Origin: Paludisphaera rhizosphaerae
Lineage (GTDB): Bacteria > Planctomycetota > Planctomycetia > Isosphaerales > Isosphaeraceae
Assembly (NCBI RefSeq): GCF_011065895.1
Contig: NZ_JAALCR010000003.1
Span: 310,001 to 374,000, forward strand
Length of the DNA stretch: 64,000 bases
Direction of reading: 5' to 3'
In this document: positions 1 through 9,551 of the stretch, piece by piece
Layout: each line of letters opens with the position of its first letter
How positions within the stretch are numbered: the first letter of the stretch is position 1
Notes under the pieces: model-generated
What the model was told of the DNA's origin: nothing
The model's input: the letters and a program-made list of their open reading frames with translations, nothing else
Database searches by the model: none
Translations under genes and position numbers: made by a program

Positions 1-2159
1 TCGGTCAGCCATCGCGCCAGCGCAGCTCGTCGTTCGCCTTCGGGGCGATCGGGCGAGACGTGCAGGTCGCCGGGCCACTCGCGAAAGACGTTCAACGCCC
101 CCGGGCCGACTTCCTTCCCCGGCCGGTCGACGCTGCCGCGATCGAGCATGTAGATCGGCCTGGGCCGGCCGCCGTCCGGCCCCGTTCCGCGAAAGGGGGA
201 CGAGCCTCCGTCGTGGATCGTCGCCGCGTAGACCATCCGGGGTTTCGGCAACGCCGCGCGTTCGGCGTCGATCCGTCGAAGCGTGTCCTCAATCCGCTGC
301 AAGTCGGCCTGAACCTTGGCATCAACGGCTTTCGCCAGCAACGCTGTACGCTCGGTCTTCAGCCTTTCAACGTCGCCGCCACGGCCGGGGGCAATCCCGT
401 CGACGAGGTTCGCCGCCCGCCACCGGGGCGGGGCTTCGATCGAGTCAAGGGCCGAGACCTTCGCGTCGCGGGCGACGTTCGCGCCGGAGGGGTCGTACAC
501 CTCCAACTCGGCAAGGGCGAAGTTGTAGTCGTTCAGCCGTTCGGCCAATCGCGTGGCCGTGACGCGGACGAAACGGCCGCGCGCCGATGCGGCAAAGCTG
601 CGAGGAGAGACGCCCGGGTTGGATTCATCGGCCGCGGTTCTGTCGGCGAGCATCGCGACGCCCTTGCGGAAGTTCGGGTCGTCGGAAGTCTCCAGCTTGA
701 AGCGGACGGGAAAGCCAAAGCCGTCGCCGATCCCGTTGAAGGCATCGCGACAGGGACGAACCAGGACGCGAACGATGTCGACCGAGCGCCCCAGATCGAC
801 CTGCACCCACTTCGCGACGTCGTCGCGGGCGGCGAGGGCGCTGTGGTAGCCGTACTCGGGACGGTCGCCGGTCGATGCGGCGGTCTCGGCGATGCGACGG
901 TCCAGCTCTGTCAGTGCCGGTCCTGCCTGGCCGGCGATCAGCTCGCGCAAACGGCTGCGTTCCTCTTCCGCCCGCTTCTTCGCCGCGAGCAACTCGACCG
1001 CCCTGCGTCCCACAGCCGGGTCGTCGTAAACGGGTCGGTCGGCGCGGTCGACGGCGGCGAAGACAGCGTGAAGGCGGTAATAGTCCTCCTGGGCGATCGG
1101 GTCGAACTTGTGGTCGTGGCACTGGGCGCAGCCGACAGTCAGCCCGAGGAACGTGTCGACCGTCGTCCGGACCATGTCGTCGCGGTCGAGATGACGGGCG
1201 ACCTTGCCGTCGGACTTGGTCTCGGGCACCTCGGCATGGCCGACGAAGTCCCACGGGCCGGCGGCGAGAAAGCCCAATGCCGCAATGGCGTTCGGATCGT
1301 CGGGGAAAAGGACATCGCCGGCGACCTGCTCGGCGACGAACCGGTCGTACGGCTTGTCGGCGTTGAACGCCCGTATCACGTAATCGCGATACGGCCAGGC
1401 GTTGGGCCGAGGCTTGTCCTTGTCGTACCCGTGCGAATCGCCGTAGTGAACGACGTCCAGCCAGTGCCGCGCCCAGCGCTCGCCGTATCGCGGGCTGGCA
1501 AGGAGCCGGTCGACGAGCCTCTCATAGGCCAGCGGGTCCGGATCGGCGACGAACTCGGCCACGTCTTCCGACGAGGGAGGGAGTCCGGTCAGGTCGAACC
1601 AGAGCCGACGAGCGAGTGTGCGGCGGTCGGCCTCAGGAGAAGGCCGCAAGCCTTTCTCGCGGAGCTTCACGCGAAGGAAGGCATCGATCGGGTTTCGCAC
1701 CGCAGGGGCGTCGGCGACGTCCGTCGGCGACGGTACGGGTGGTCGCGACAAGGGACGAAGCGACCACCACGAGCGTGGGTCGTCCCCCGCCTCGGGCCAT
1801 TCCGCCCCCTGGTCGATCCAGGCGCGGAGCGTCGCCGCCTGGGCGGCGGTTAATCGCTCGCCCTTCGGGGGCATGACGCGGTCTTCTTCCATCCCCGAAA
1901 CGAGCTGGACGATCAGGCTCCCGGCGCCGTCGCCGGGGTTGATCGCCGGCCCCTCGTCGCCGCCGCGAAGGGCGTCGGCCTTGCGGTCGAGCCTGAGGCC
2001 CCCCTTGCGCGCCTGGGAGCCGTGGCAGACGACGCAACGCGCCGTGAAGATGGGCCGGACCTCGGATTCGAAGTCGACCCGACGCGCTGGGGCGTCGTCG
2101 CCAAAGGCAGGCGCGAGTGCGAACAGACCCAAAACCAGGGCGAGCGAGAAACGGGCCAT
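1..2159 (-). CDS. PSCyt1-DUF1549-DUF1553 (PSD1) haem protein, 3' end outside window
   Basis: Secreted multidomain protein typical of Planctomycetota. Reading down from the ATG at 2159 there is a hydrophobic signal peptide (about residues 1-20), then the PSCyt1 haem-binding motif CVVCH at residues 42-46, the DUF1549 (PSCyt2) domain with a second CxxCH motif (CAQCH) near residue 343, a discoidin-like F5/8 type C segment around residues 410-540 (VQVDLGRS core), and the beginning of DUF1553 (PSD1) near residue 670. About 719 codons lie in the window and no stop is reached. The domain set is known from planctomycetes and is thought to act in electron transfer or extracytoplasmic polysaccharide breakdown; substrate is unknown. 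The long open frame on the opposite strand is a GC-rich shadow. A GTTCGTC spacer precedes the ATG without a strong ribosome-binding site. Confidence 0.93.
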   Translation of the reverse strand, partial: MARFSLALVLGLFALAPAFGDDAPARRVDFESEVRPIFTARCVVCHGSQARKGGLRLDRKADALRGGDEGPAINPGDGAGSLIVQLVSGMEEDRVMPPKGERLTAAQAATLRAWIDQGAEWPEAGDDPRSWWSLRPLSRPPVPSPTDVADAPAVRNPIDAFLRVKLREKGLRPSPEADRRTLARRLWFDLTGLPPSSEDVAEFVADPDPLAYERLVDRLLASPRYGERWARHWLDVVHYGDSHGYDKDKPRPNAWPYRDYVIRAFNADKPYDRFVAEQVAGDVLFPDDPNAIAALGFLAAGPWDFVGHAEVPETKSDGKVARHLDRDDMVRTTVDTFLGLTVGCAQCHDHKFDPIAQEDYYRLHAVFAAVDRADRPVYDDPAVGRRAVELLAAKKRAEEERSRLRELIAGQAGPALTELDRRIAETAASTGDRPEYGYHSALAARDDVAKWVQVDLGRSVDIVRVLVRPCRDAFNGIGDGFGFPVRFKLETSDDPNFRKGVAMLADRTAADESNPGVSPRSFAASARGRFVRVTATRLAERLNDYNFALAELEVYDPSGANVARDAKVSALDSIEAPPRWRAANLVDGIAPGRGGDVERLKTERTALLAKAVDAKVQADLQRIEDTLRRIDAERAALPKPRMVYAATIHDGGSSPFRGTGPDGGRPRPIYMLDRGSVDRPGKEVGPGALNVFREWPGDLHVSPDRPEGERRAALARWLT

Positions 2160-2253
2160 GACGAACGTCCCCGAGGGTGGTGTCCCTGCATGGGTGGCGA
2201 CGTCGTCATGATAGCCCGGTTCCGCCCCCGGGGCGAGTGCCTGACTCGCCGGC

Positions 2254-4482
2254 TCACGCCTGCGGGCGGTTTCGCGTCTGCGCGAGCGGCCCGATCTGCT
2301 CCAGGTCGGGGACGTACGTCACGCCGCCCCGGCCGGCGTAAGTCCGTTGCGTCGACGAGATAGTCGTGGCAGCGTCGCGCTGATTGATGCGGACGTGGCC
2401 GACCGGCTGGCCGATGATCGTCGAGTTCGTCACCTTCTGGAAGGAAATGAGGTTCAGCAACCCGGAGTCGTTGAGCACCATGCCGTCCGCGGTCGTTCCA
2501 CGAATCGACTGGATCGTCCCCTGAACGTCGATGATCACCGAGCCCGCGAGGTCGGGCCGGAAGCTCTCGCTCAGGTCCGAGAGCTGGTTGGGATAATCCA
2601 GCACGAGCGAGCCGTGGGCCGTCTGCGTCACCTGGCTGAACAAACGGATGGTGTTCGGAGCCGAGGCGCCGTTGGCGACGCTGGTGTTGACCGCCAGATT
2701 GCGGTCGACGCTGCCGACGGCGGTCGCCGTGTCGTTCGGGTTCCCCGACGGGATCGTCACGTAGGCTCCGCCCGACGTGTACGCCTTCTGCTGGACCGTG
2801 CCGAACTGGTTGACGATGTTCTGACCGCCGGAAGAATTCGACTTCGTCGTGGTGACGGAGACGTTCAGGTAGCCGAGTTGGTCGTCCAGCGGCTGAAGCG
2901 TGTTGAACGGGGCCGCCACCGAGGTGTAGACGTTGTTCGACCCCGGGATGCCGGTGATGCCGCCCAGCAGCGAGATTCCAGCCGGCGGCGTGTAGTTCGA
3001 GGCCGTCTTGACGGCGGCCCCGGCGGCAAGGCTCTTGGTCACGTCGATCTGTTCGAGCTGGTTGGTGTCGACGTTCCCGATGACCGTGAATGAGTCGGTC
3101 GAGCCGGTGGCGAAGTAGCCCGCGGGGACTGAGAACGACCCCAACGACGTACCGTAGGTCGCGTCATAGACCGAGATCGACGACCCGTCGTTCACCAGGA
3201 GGACCAACCGCTGGCCGTCGCGGCCGAGCGCCAGGCCCACGTCCTGAGGCGAGCCGGCTACCGAGATCGGCGTCCAGGTCGAGTCCACCACGCCCTTGTT
3301 GGTGTTCAGGTCGAGCTGGAACCGGAGCACCTGGCCCGTGGTCGGGTCGTACCCGAAAATCCGCGAGTCGGTCTGGAGATCCGGGACAGTCGACAGATCT
3401 CCCTGAATCTTGTCGATGGCGATGACGACCCCCGGCGGCGGCTTGGGGAGGCCGGGATCGCCATGACTCGTCGTCGTCAGCAGCAGATTGCCCGCCGAGA
3501 CGAACTCACCGTCGCCGCCCGCCAGCGTCTGCACGAGGAAGACGTCGCTGATGATCGGGTTGGCCGTACTGGACGTCGTCGTGCTTGTCGAACTGGTGCT
3601 GCTGCTCGACGAACTCGAACTGCTGCTCGATGAACTCGAACTACTGCTCGACGAACTCGAGCTGCTGCTCGACGAGGTCGAACTACTGCTCGACGAGGTG
3701 GCGATGATGTTCGCCAGGCTCGCGTTGTAGGTGGCCGAGTTGCCGCGGGCGTCATAGCGATTGGAGGCGGTCTCCATTCCGGTCAGCTCGCGAAGCTGGA
3801 GCTGCGAGCCCGGAGCGGCCGACCGCAGGGCGACGACGCCGATGCCGGCCTCCGCGTTGAAGGTGCCGCCAGCGATCAGGTCGAACTTCGGCAAGTTGAT
3901 CATGCCGATCACCGGCGAGCCGATGCCGCTGGTGCTGTTCTGCGTCCCGCTCTGCGCCTGCGTGAGACTGTAAACCGATGCGAGAGCCGCCCGGCCGCTC
4001 CCTCCCTGCACGTTGCCGACGATCTTGGAGTACAGATTCGTCTTGCTGTACCGAAGGTTGAGCGCCCCGGCGTCGTCGACGTAAGTCCCTTCCAGGCTGC
4101 CTCGCCCCTGGACCGAGAGGACGACATGCGTCCCGTGAGGCGTCGTGTACGCGAACTGCTGGTTGTTCTTCAGGAACGTACCGTTGCTCGGTTGCACGGC
4201 CGCCGGCGTCGCGGTCGGTTGAGCTGCCGCGGCAGCCGCAGCGGCCGCCGCCTGGGCGTCCTTGAGAGCCTGCGCCGCCTGTTCTTGAGCGGTCTGGTAG
4301 GCCTCGGCGGCTGCGGCGGAGGCCAGATCGACCTGCCCCGTCGTCATCGGGTCGACGTTCGTTCCGCCCGACATCGAGCCCATCGAGTCGGCGCTCATCA
4401 ACTGGCGGCCTTCCAGGCCTTCCATGATGGGCCGAACCCGACGCATCAGGCTCCTCCTGGTGTTCGACGGCGAGCGTCCCAT
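2254..4482 (-). CDS. LEPR-XLL-like surface protein with Ser-rich repeat linker
   Basis: Predicted exported protein of 742 residues, function unknown. I chose the ATG at 4482 because GGAGGAG lies 5 nt upstream; the frame stays open further upstream without such a site. Residues 20-30 carry MEGLEGRQLMSA, which resembles the LEPR-XLL N-terminal sorting motif of large planctomycete surface proteins. Next comes an Ala-rich, probably helical or coiled segment (about residues 50-90), a beta-rich region, a serine/threonine tract encoded by 3585-3700, and a C-terminal half that reads like a beta-propeller or adhesin-like repeat region (several segments mention paired Asp-Gly and NGS-like turns). The Ser tract probably is a flexible linker between two folded halves. 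No enzyme motif was recognised. The gene is divergent from the Lys/Glu/Pro protein at 4883. Confidence 0.85.
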   Translation of the reverse strand: MGRSPSNTRRSLMRRVRPIMEGLEGRQLMSADSMGSMSGGTNVDPMTTGQVDLASAAAAEAYQTAQEQAAQALKDAQAAAAAAAAAAQPTATPAAVQPSNGTFLKNNQQFAYTTPHGTHVVLSVQGRGSLEGTYVDDAGALNLRYSKTNLYSKIVGNVQGGSGRAALASVYSLTQAQSGTQNSTSGIGSPVIGMINLPKFDLIAGGTFNAEAGIGVVALRSAAPGSQLQLRELTGMETASNRYDARGNSATYNASLANIIATSSSSSSTSSSSSSSSSSSSSSSSSSSSSSSSSSTSSTSTTTSSTANPIISDVFLVQTLAGGDGEFVSAGNLLLTTTSHGDPGLPKPPPGVVIAIDKIQGDLSTVPDLQTDSRIFGYDPTTGQVLRFQLDLNTNKGVVDSTWTPISVAGSPQDVGLALGRDGQRLVLLVNDGSSISVYDATYGTSLGSFSVPAGYFATGSTDSFTVIGNVDTNQLEQIDVTKSLAAGAAVKTASNYTPPAGISLLGGITGIPGSNNVYTSVAAPFNTLQPLDDQLGYLNVSVTTTKSNSSGGQNIVNQFGTVQQKAYTSGGAYVTIPSGNPNDTATAVGSVDRNLAVNTSVANGASAPNTIRLFSQVTQTAHGSLVLDYPNQLSDLSESFRPDLAGSVIIDVQGTIQSIRGTTADGMVLNDSGLLNLISFQKVTNSTIIGQPVGHVRINQRDAATTISSTQRTYAGRGGVTYVPDLEQIGPLAQTRNRPQA
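3585..3705. repeat. 21-bp tandem repeat encoding a poly-serine linker
   Basis: About five tandem copies of a 21-nt unit related to CTGCTGCTCGACGAACTCGAA, some with GAGGTC in place of GAACTC. On the minus strand, in the frame of the LEPR-XLL-like protein, the units encode an almost pure serine tract with a few threonines. Copies differ by synonymous changes only, which suggests selection on the serine run. Unit number could vary between strains. Confidence 0.8.
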
Positions 4483-4882
4483 CGCATCTCCTCCCTGAGC
4501 CCCTCCGAGCGACGTCCGAACCGCCCGGCCCATGGCGACTTTCCACACTATGGTTTCGGCAATCCGAGCCTTCCGCATAACTCGACTTGCCCTATCCATC
4601 GCCCCGCCGGGCAAATCCAGAAGACCCAGAAAATGCGCAAAACAGGCAACCGGCGCATCCAGGGGGCTTTTCACAGCCGTCGCCGCTTCCCGGAACCTTG
4701 GAACTCGATGAGTCCGACGCCGCCGCCCTCCCCTAGCGATCACGAGGCCGGCCCGTTACATTGGCTGGATGTTTGCGCCGGGACGTCCAGGGAGGGGGAA
4801 GGAACCGAAAGTCGACCTCGGGAACGACGAGAGCCCCCACCGCCGCGCGACGCCCGGCGAGGAGTCGAAGCAAAGGAGAACG
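4483..4882. other. Divergent intergenic region, no gene seen
   Basis: About 400 bases between two genes that read away from each other. It must hold both promoters. I see no convincing reading frame, RNA or repeat here; the long frames crossing it on both strands have atypical, Arg/Pro-rich translations. Confidence 0.5.
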
Positions 4883-5620
4883 ATGGTGCTGCGCCGCAAC
4901 GTTTGGCAGTCCTTGTCCTGGGGCCTCGTGGTGTCGTTGACCGTCCTGGGCACGGGCCGTGCGTCCGCTCAGGAGGCCGCCAAGGTCGAGGTCAAGGCTG
5001 AGGAGCCCAAGAAGGAAGAGCCCAAGAAGGAAGAGCCCAAGGCCGAGGCTCCCAAGGCTGAAGAGCCGAAGAAGGCCGAGGCCTCCGCCGAGACCGCGCC
5101 TCCGACGATTCCGCCGGAAGTCGAGGCCAAGCTGGAAGCCGCCCGGAAGGCCGTCGCCGAGGCGATCGTCGCCGCCCAGGACGCCGGGCTCGTCGACAGC
5201 TCCATCGACCCGCCGCCGATCCTCGACATCCTCATCAAGGGCTATGCCGACGACGGCAAGACCCTCAAGAACAAGGACGGCAAGAAGCCCTACGCCGTCA
5301 GCCCCGAAGTCTTCGGCGCGTGGTACACCGGATACGGCAAGGTCGACGGCGTGAACTACGTCAACGACGTCCGCATCCTGAACCCCAACGCCGGCCTCAA
5401 GGCCTGGTACGACCAGCGCGCCGGCATCCTGAACCGTCACATCGAGGCCGTCCGCAAGGCGAAGCCGGCCCCGGCCGCCGCTCCCGCCGCGGAGCCCAAG
5501 AAGGAAGAAGCCCCCAAGACCGAAGCCCCCAAGGCTGAGGAGCCCAAGAAGGAAGAGGCTCCCAAGGCTGAGGAGCCCAAGAAGGAAGAGGCCCCCAAGG
5601 CCGAACCCAAGAAGGATTGA
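4883..5620 (+). CDS. Secreted Lys/Glu/Pro/Ala-repeat protein
   Basis: Predicted exported protein of 245 residues. The ATG at 4883 follows AAAGGAG and opens a clear signal peptide (about residues 1-30, ending in GRASAQ); an upstream in-frame ATG at 4769 would bury that peptide. The mature protein has a low-complexity arm of EEPKKEEPK units (about residues 35-70), a compact central domain of roughly 120 residues (rich in Asp, Tyr and Trp, including KNKDGKKPYAVSPEVFGAWY), and a second arm of the same repeat type at the C terminus. The arms are highly charged and probably extended, so it may span the envelope or bind cell-wall polymers (inference). The central domain was not recognised. An intrinsic terminator follows at 5684, so it is probably a monocistronic gene. 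Confidence 0.85.
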   Translation: MVLRRNVWQSLSWGLVVSLTVLGTGRASAQEAAKVEVKAEEPKKEEPKKEEPKAEAPKAEEPKKAEASAETAPPTIPPEVEAKLEAARKAVAEAIVAAQDAGLVDSSIDPPPILDILIKGYADDGKTLKNKDGKKPYAVSPEVFGAWYTGYGKVDGVNYVNDVRILNPNAGLKAWYDQRAGILNRHIEAVRKAKPAPAAAPAAEPKKEEAPKTEAPKAEEPKKEEAPKAEEPKKEEAPKAEPKKD

Positions 5621-5683
5621 CCCGGAGGGCGGAGCGGCCCCCCTGCTCGCTTCGGCTGCTTCCAATCCCCTGCTGAGGCCCTG

Positions 5684-5716
5684 TGCGCCCGGAAGCCTTT
5701 CCGGGCGCATTTCATT
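5684..5716 (+). terminator. Intrinsic terminator after the Lys/Glu/Pro protein
   Basis: A perfect 11-bp stem, TGCGCCCGGAA at 5684-5694 and TTCCGGGCGCA at 5699-5709, with a 4-nt loop, followed by TTTCATTTC. It lies 64 nt downstream of the stop codon and just before the cyclase gene. Confidence 0.8.
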
Positions 5717-5740
5717 TCGATCGCCCCGAGGCTGGAATCA

Positions 5741-6772
5741 GTGACGCCGCTCAACACGTCCAGGGGGACCGCCCCGCTGCCGATCCTCTCGATCGCCTCG
5801 GGAAGCGCCCAGCGGTTGGGGGCGTCGGCGGTGCTGGTCATGGCTGAGGGCCCCATGGAATGGGACCTCGTCCGTCCGGTCGCGGACGGCGGGGTCGACT
5901 TCATGGTCGCCAGCGCTTCGGAACGCCAGCTTGAGGCGATCCGCAAGGCCGGACTGACGGCGATCGAGGTGGAGCCGATCGAGGCGGCCATCGCTGAACG
6001 AATCACCCTGGCCCTGATCGAGGCCGTCGCCAACGATCACGTCAAAGCTGGAGCGCGGGTGGTCGTCGTCTATTCCGGCTTCGAGGCCGAGGCGCTGGAC
6101 TCGATCAGTGTCATCCGCCTCGGCGAACACCTGGAGCGCCTCACCGCCCGCGACCTCCGCGCTCTGGAGACCTCCGTCCCGTTCGACACGCTCAAGGCGG
6201 TCGTCGACACGGCCGTCGAGATCGGCCGCGAGGGCCGCGAGGGCAAGGCGGTCGGCTCGTTGATCGTCGTCGGCGACGTCCGGAACGTCCTAAACCGCAC
6301 GCGCCCCCTTGGTTTCGACCCGTTCAAGGGCTACCGGCGGAAAGAGCGGAACGTTCGCGACACCCGCGTCCGCGAGGCGATCAAGGAGATCGCCCAGTTG
6401 GATGGGGCTTTCGTCGTCGGCCGCGACGGGACCGTCGAGGCCGCCTGCCGGCTAATCGACGCCCCCGTCGCCGGGCTTACCCTTCCCAAGGGACTGGGCA
6501 CCCGCCACTGGGCCGCGGCGGCCATCACCAGCGTCACCCGGGCCGTCGCCGTGGTCGTCAGCCAGTCCACCGGCTCCGTCCGGATCTTCCAGGACGGCGA
6601 CGTCATCCTCCGCATCGCTCCGATGCGCCACGCCCGCGCCATGAAGTGGCAAGACGCTGAGAGCGAGCCCGCCGACCCGCCCCCGCGTAGTCGAGAGCGC
6701 GAGCGGGACCGAGAGCGAGACCGGGAGAAGTCGCCCCCGAGTACGCCGCCGCGCACGCCGACCTCAACCTGA
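5741..6772 (+). CDS. Diadenylate cyclase (DisA_N/DAC domain), c-di-AMP synthase
   Basis: Predicted to make cyclic di-AMP from two ATP. The 343-residue protein has an N-terminal alpha/beta region of about 190 residues and a DAC domain at about 195-310. The two hallmark motifs are intact: DGA at residues 221-223 (within LDGAFVVGRDG) and G-T-R-H at 253-256, followed by AAAAITSVTRAVAVVVSQ. It lacks the transmembrane helices of CdaA and the helix-hairpin-helix DNA-binding tail of true DisA, so it is another architecture of the family. The C terminus is a very basic/acidic alternating Arg-Glu-Asp tail (residues about 320-337). The start is a GTG at 5741; the next in-frame ATG (5839) would remove part of a well-formed N-terminal strand. 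The next gene starts 13 nt after the stop, so the two probably form an operon. Confidence 0.9.
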   Translation: MTPLNTSRGTAPLPILSIASGSAQRLGASAVLVMAEGPMEWDLVRPVADGGVDFMVASASERQLEAIRKAGLTAIEVEPIEAAIAERITLALIEAVANDHVKAGARVVVVYSGFEAEALDSISVIRLGEHLERLTARDLRALETSVPFDTLKAVVDTAVEIGREGREGKAVGSLIVVGDVRNVLNRTRPLGFDPFKGYRRKERNVRDTRVREAIKEIAQLDGAFVVGRDGTVEAACRLIDAPVAGLTLPKGLGTRHWAAAAITSVTRAVAVVVSQSTGSVRIFQDGDVILRIAPMRHARAMKWQDAESEPADPPPRSRERERDRERDREKSPPSTPPRTPTST

Positions 6773-6785
6773 GAGAGGCCCGTCG

Positions 6786-7547
6786 ATGGGTTGGTTCCAC
6801 GGATCGTCCACATCCCCTACCGCGGCCGGTCCCGCCGTTGAGGCGATCACGGACCCCGGATCGCCCTCCGCAGGCCTGGTCCTGGTGGCCGACGGCATCG
6901 GCGGAATGGATCTTTGCGGCCGGGCCCTGGCTCGAGTCGTCAAGGCGGCGGCGTTGCCTTACACGACCTGGGTCGTCCACTGGTGCCACGGCTTCGGCCG
7001 ATGGTATGCCGACCTCACCCGATACGCCGACTGCGAGGCCCGCGCCGCCGACGTCGCCGAGACGATCCGCCTGTTCCGGGATCGTCGCCCGGACGTCCCC
7101 ATCTTCCTCGTCGGCAAGTCCGGCGGCTGCGCGGTGATGGTCAAGGCTCTTGAACGGATTGGGGCCCCACTGGTCGAGCGGGCCGTGCTGCTGGCCCCGG
7201 CGCTGTCGCCGGGCTACGACCTCGCCCCGGCTCTTCAGAACGTCAACAGCGACGTCGTCGTCCACTGGTCGCCGTACGACCTCTTCTTCCTGGGGTTGGG
7301 GACGGGCGTCTTCGGCACGTCCGACCGAGTCCGAGGCCGAGGGGCCGGCCTCGTCAGCTTTCGCACGCCAAGCGCGGGCGACGATCCGTCGCGACAAGAG
7401 GCCTATCGGAAGCTCCGCCAGGTGAGGTGGACTCCGTCCATGAGCCTGACCGGCTACTTCGGCGGTCACCTCGGTCCGGATTCGCCGCGCTTTCTGGCTA
7501 AGTACATCGTGCCCTTGCTGCGGGTCGAGAGGGCGGCCGAGGCGTGA
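6786..7547 (+). CDS. Alpha/beta-hydrolase fold protein
   Basis: A 253-residue protein with the features of an alpha/beta hydrolase: a strand followed by the nucleophile elbow G-K-S-G-G with Ser112 as the likely nucleophile, and a late His in GGHLGP (about residue 229) that could complete the triad. No signal peptide is seen, so it should be cytoplasmic. The substrate cannot be read from the sequence; a lipase, esterase or thioesterase role is possible. It begins 13 nt after the diadenylate cyclase stop, which suggests co-transcription and perhaps a functional link to c-di-AMP signalling (inference). The ATG at 6786 is preceded by GAGAGG about 8 nt upstream. Confidence 0.85.
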   Translation: MGWFHGSSTSPTAAGPAVEAITDPGSPSAGLVLVADGIGGMDLCGRALARVVKAAALPYTTWVVHWCHGFGRWYADLTRYADCEARAADVAETIRLFRDRRPDVPIFLVGKSGGCAVMVKALERIGAPLVERAVLLAPALSPGYDLAPALQNVNSDVVVHWSPYDLFFLGLGTGVFGTSDRVRGRGAGLVSFRTPSAGDDPSRQEAYRKLRQVRWTPSMSLTGYFGGHLGPDSPRFLAKYIVPLLRVERAAEA

Positions 7548-7795
7548 ATCGCCGCCGAGGGTCAAGCCGTCGCTCAGGCCGGGCCGATAGGAGTAGGGCC
7601 GTCGCGGTGAACCTTCACCAGGCGGCCTCCCTCCTCGCGGTCGAGCTTGCGAGCGTCGGGAACGCGGCCCTCCGGCGCCAGCCGAAGGCCCCGCTCCGGA
7701 CGCTCGCGCCGTCGCGGCGCCCCGGCCGGTCCAACGACCCGCCCCGCCGCACGCGCCTCGTCCGCGAGAACGTGCGCCGTGAACCCGCACCGCGC

Positions 7796-7862
7796 GGCGG
7801 CCCCCGCCTCCTCCCAAGACGAACTCGCCCAGACTCCTCAACACGCGGAGGCGGGGGCCGCC
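7796..7862. repeat. Perfect 16-bp inverted repeat upstream of enolase
   Basis: GGCGGCCCCCGCCTCC at 7796-7811 is matched exactly by its reverse complement at 7847-7862, with a 35-nt loop. Transcribed in either direction this would form a very stable hairpin. No U-tract follows the arm on either side, so it is not a typical intrinsic terminator. It may act as an mRNA structure, a small-RNA core or a relic of a repeat element. Confidence 0.75.
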
Positions 7863-7890
7863 CGCACCTGCTCCCTCGAAGTCGACGCAA

Positions 7891-7924
7891 CCTGAAAGCT
7901 GCAAACAGCTTTTCCGCTTTCAGG
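7891..7924. repeat. Nested hairpin sequence in the enolase upstream region
   Basis: CCTGAAAGC at 7891-7899 pairs with GCTTTCAGG at 7916-7924. Inside it, AAAGCTG (7895-7901) also pairs with CAGCTTT (7906-7912) over a CAAA loop, so two mutually exclusive hairpins can form. The second is followed by TTCC only, a weak terminator at best. Alternative pairing of this type can be regulatory, but nothing else supports that here. Confidence 0.45.
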
Positions 7925-8129
7925 AAGGTCGCCGGCCGGGCAGGCGTCTTGACCGTCCGCCGCCGTTGTCGGATAAGAAAGGGAACAAACGGCGCCTTCC
8001 GCGCGCCGTGATCGCCGACCGGAGCTTGTCCCGTCGCGATCCGAATGCCGTCTCGTCGGGAATTGGATCGGTCCCGGCCTCGGCCCCGCCCACGGCGGCC
8101 CCAGACGGCGACACCCATTCAACAATTAG

Positions 8130-9446
<1,317 letters not shown>

Positions 9447-9476
9447 TCGGTTCGTAAGACCCGCGTGAACGAATGG

Positions 9477-9519
9477 GGCCCGACGCGAGAGACGACCTCT
9501 CCACGTCGGGCCTTTCGCT
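9477..9519 (+). terminator. Intrinsic terminator after enolase
   Basis: GGCCCGACG at 9477-9485 pairs with CGTCGGGCC at 9504-9512; inside, GAGAG and CTCTC extend the stem. TTTCGCTT follows. It separates enolase from the convergent DUF1080 gene. Confidence 0.8.
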
Positions 9520-9551
9520 TGCGCTCCAGTCTTACCCTGGCGAAGCCCTGG

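Noticed and set aside
60-1853. Long plus-strand open frame of 597 codons
   Set aside because: The opposite strand encodes a clear PSCyt1-DUF1549 protein; the plus-strand translation is Arg/Gly/Val-rich without motifs.
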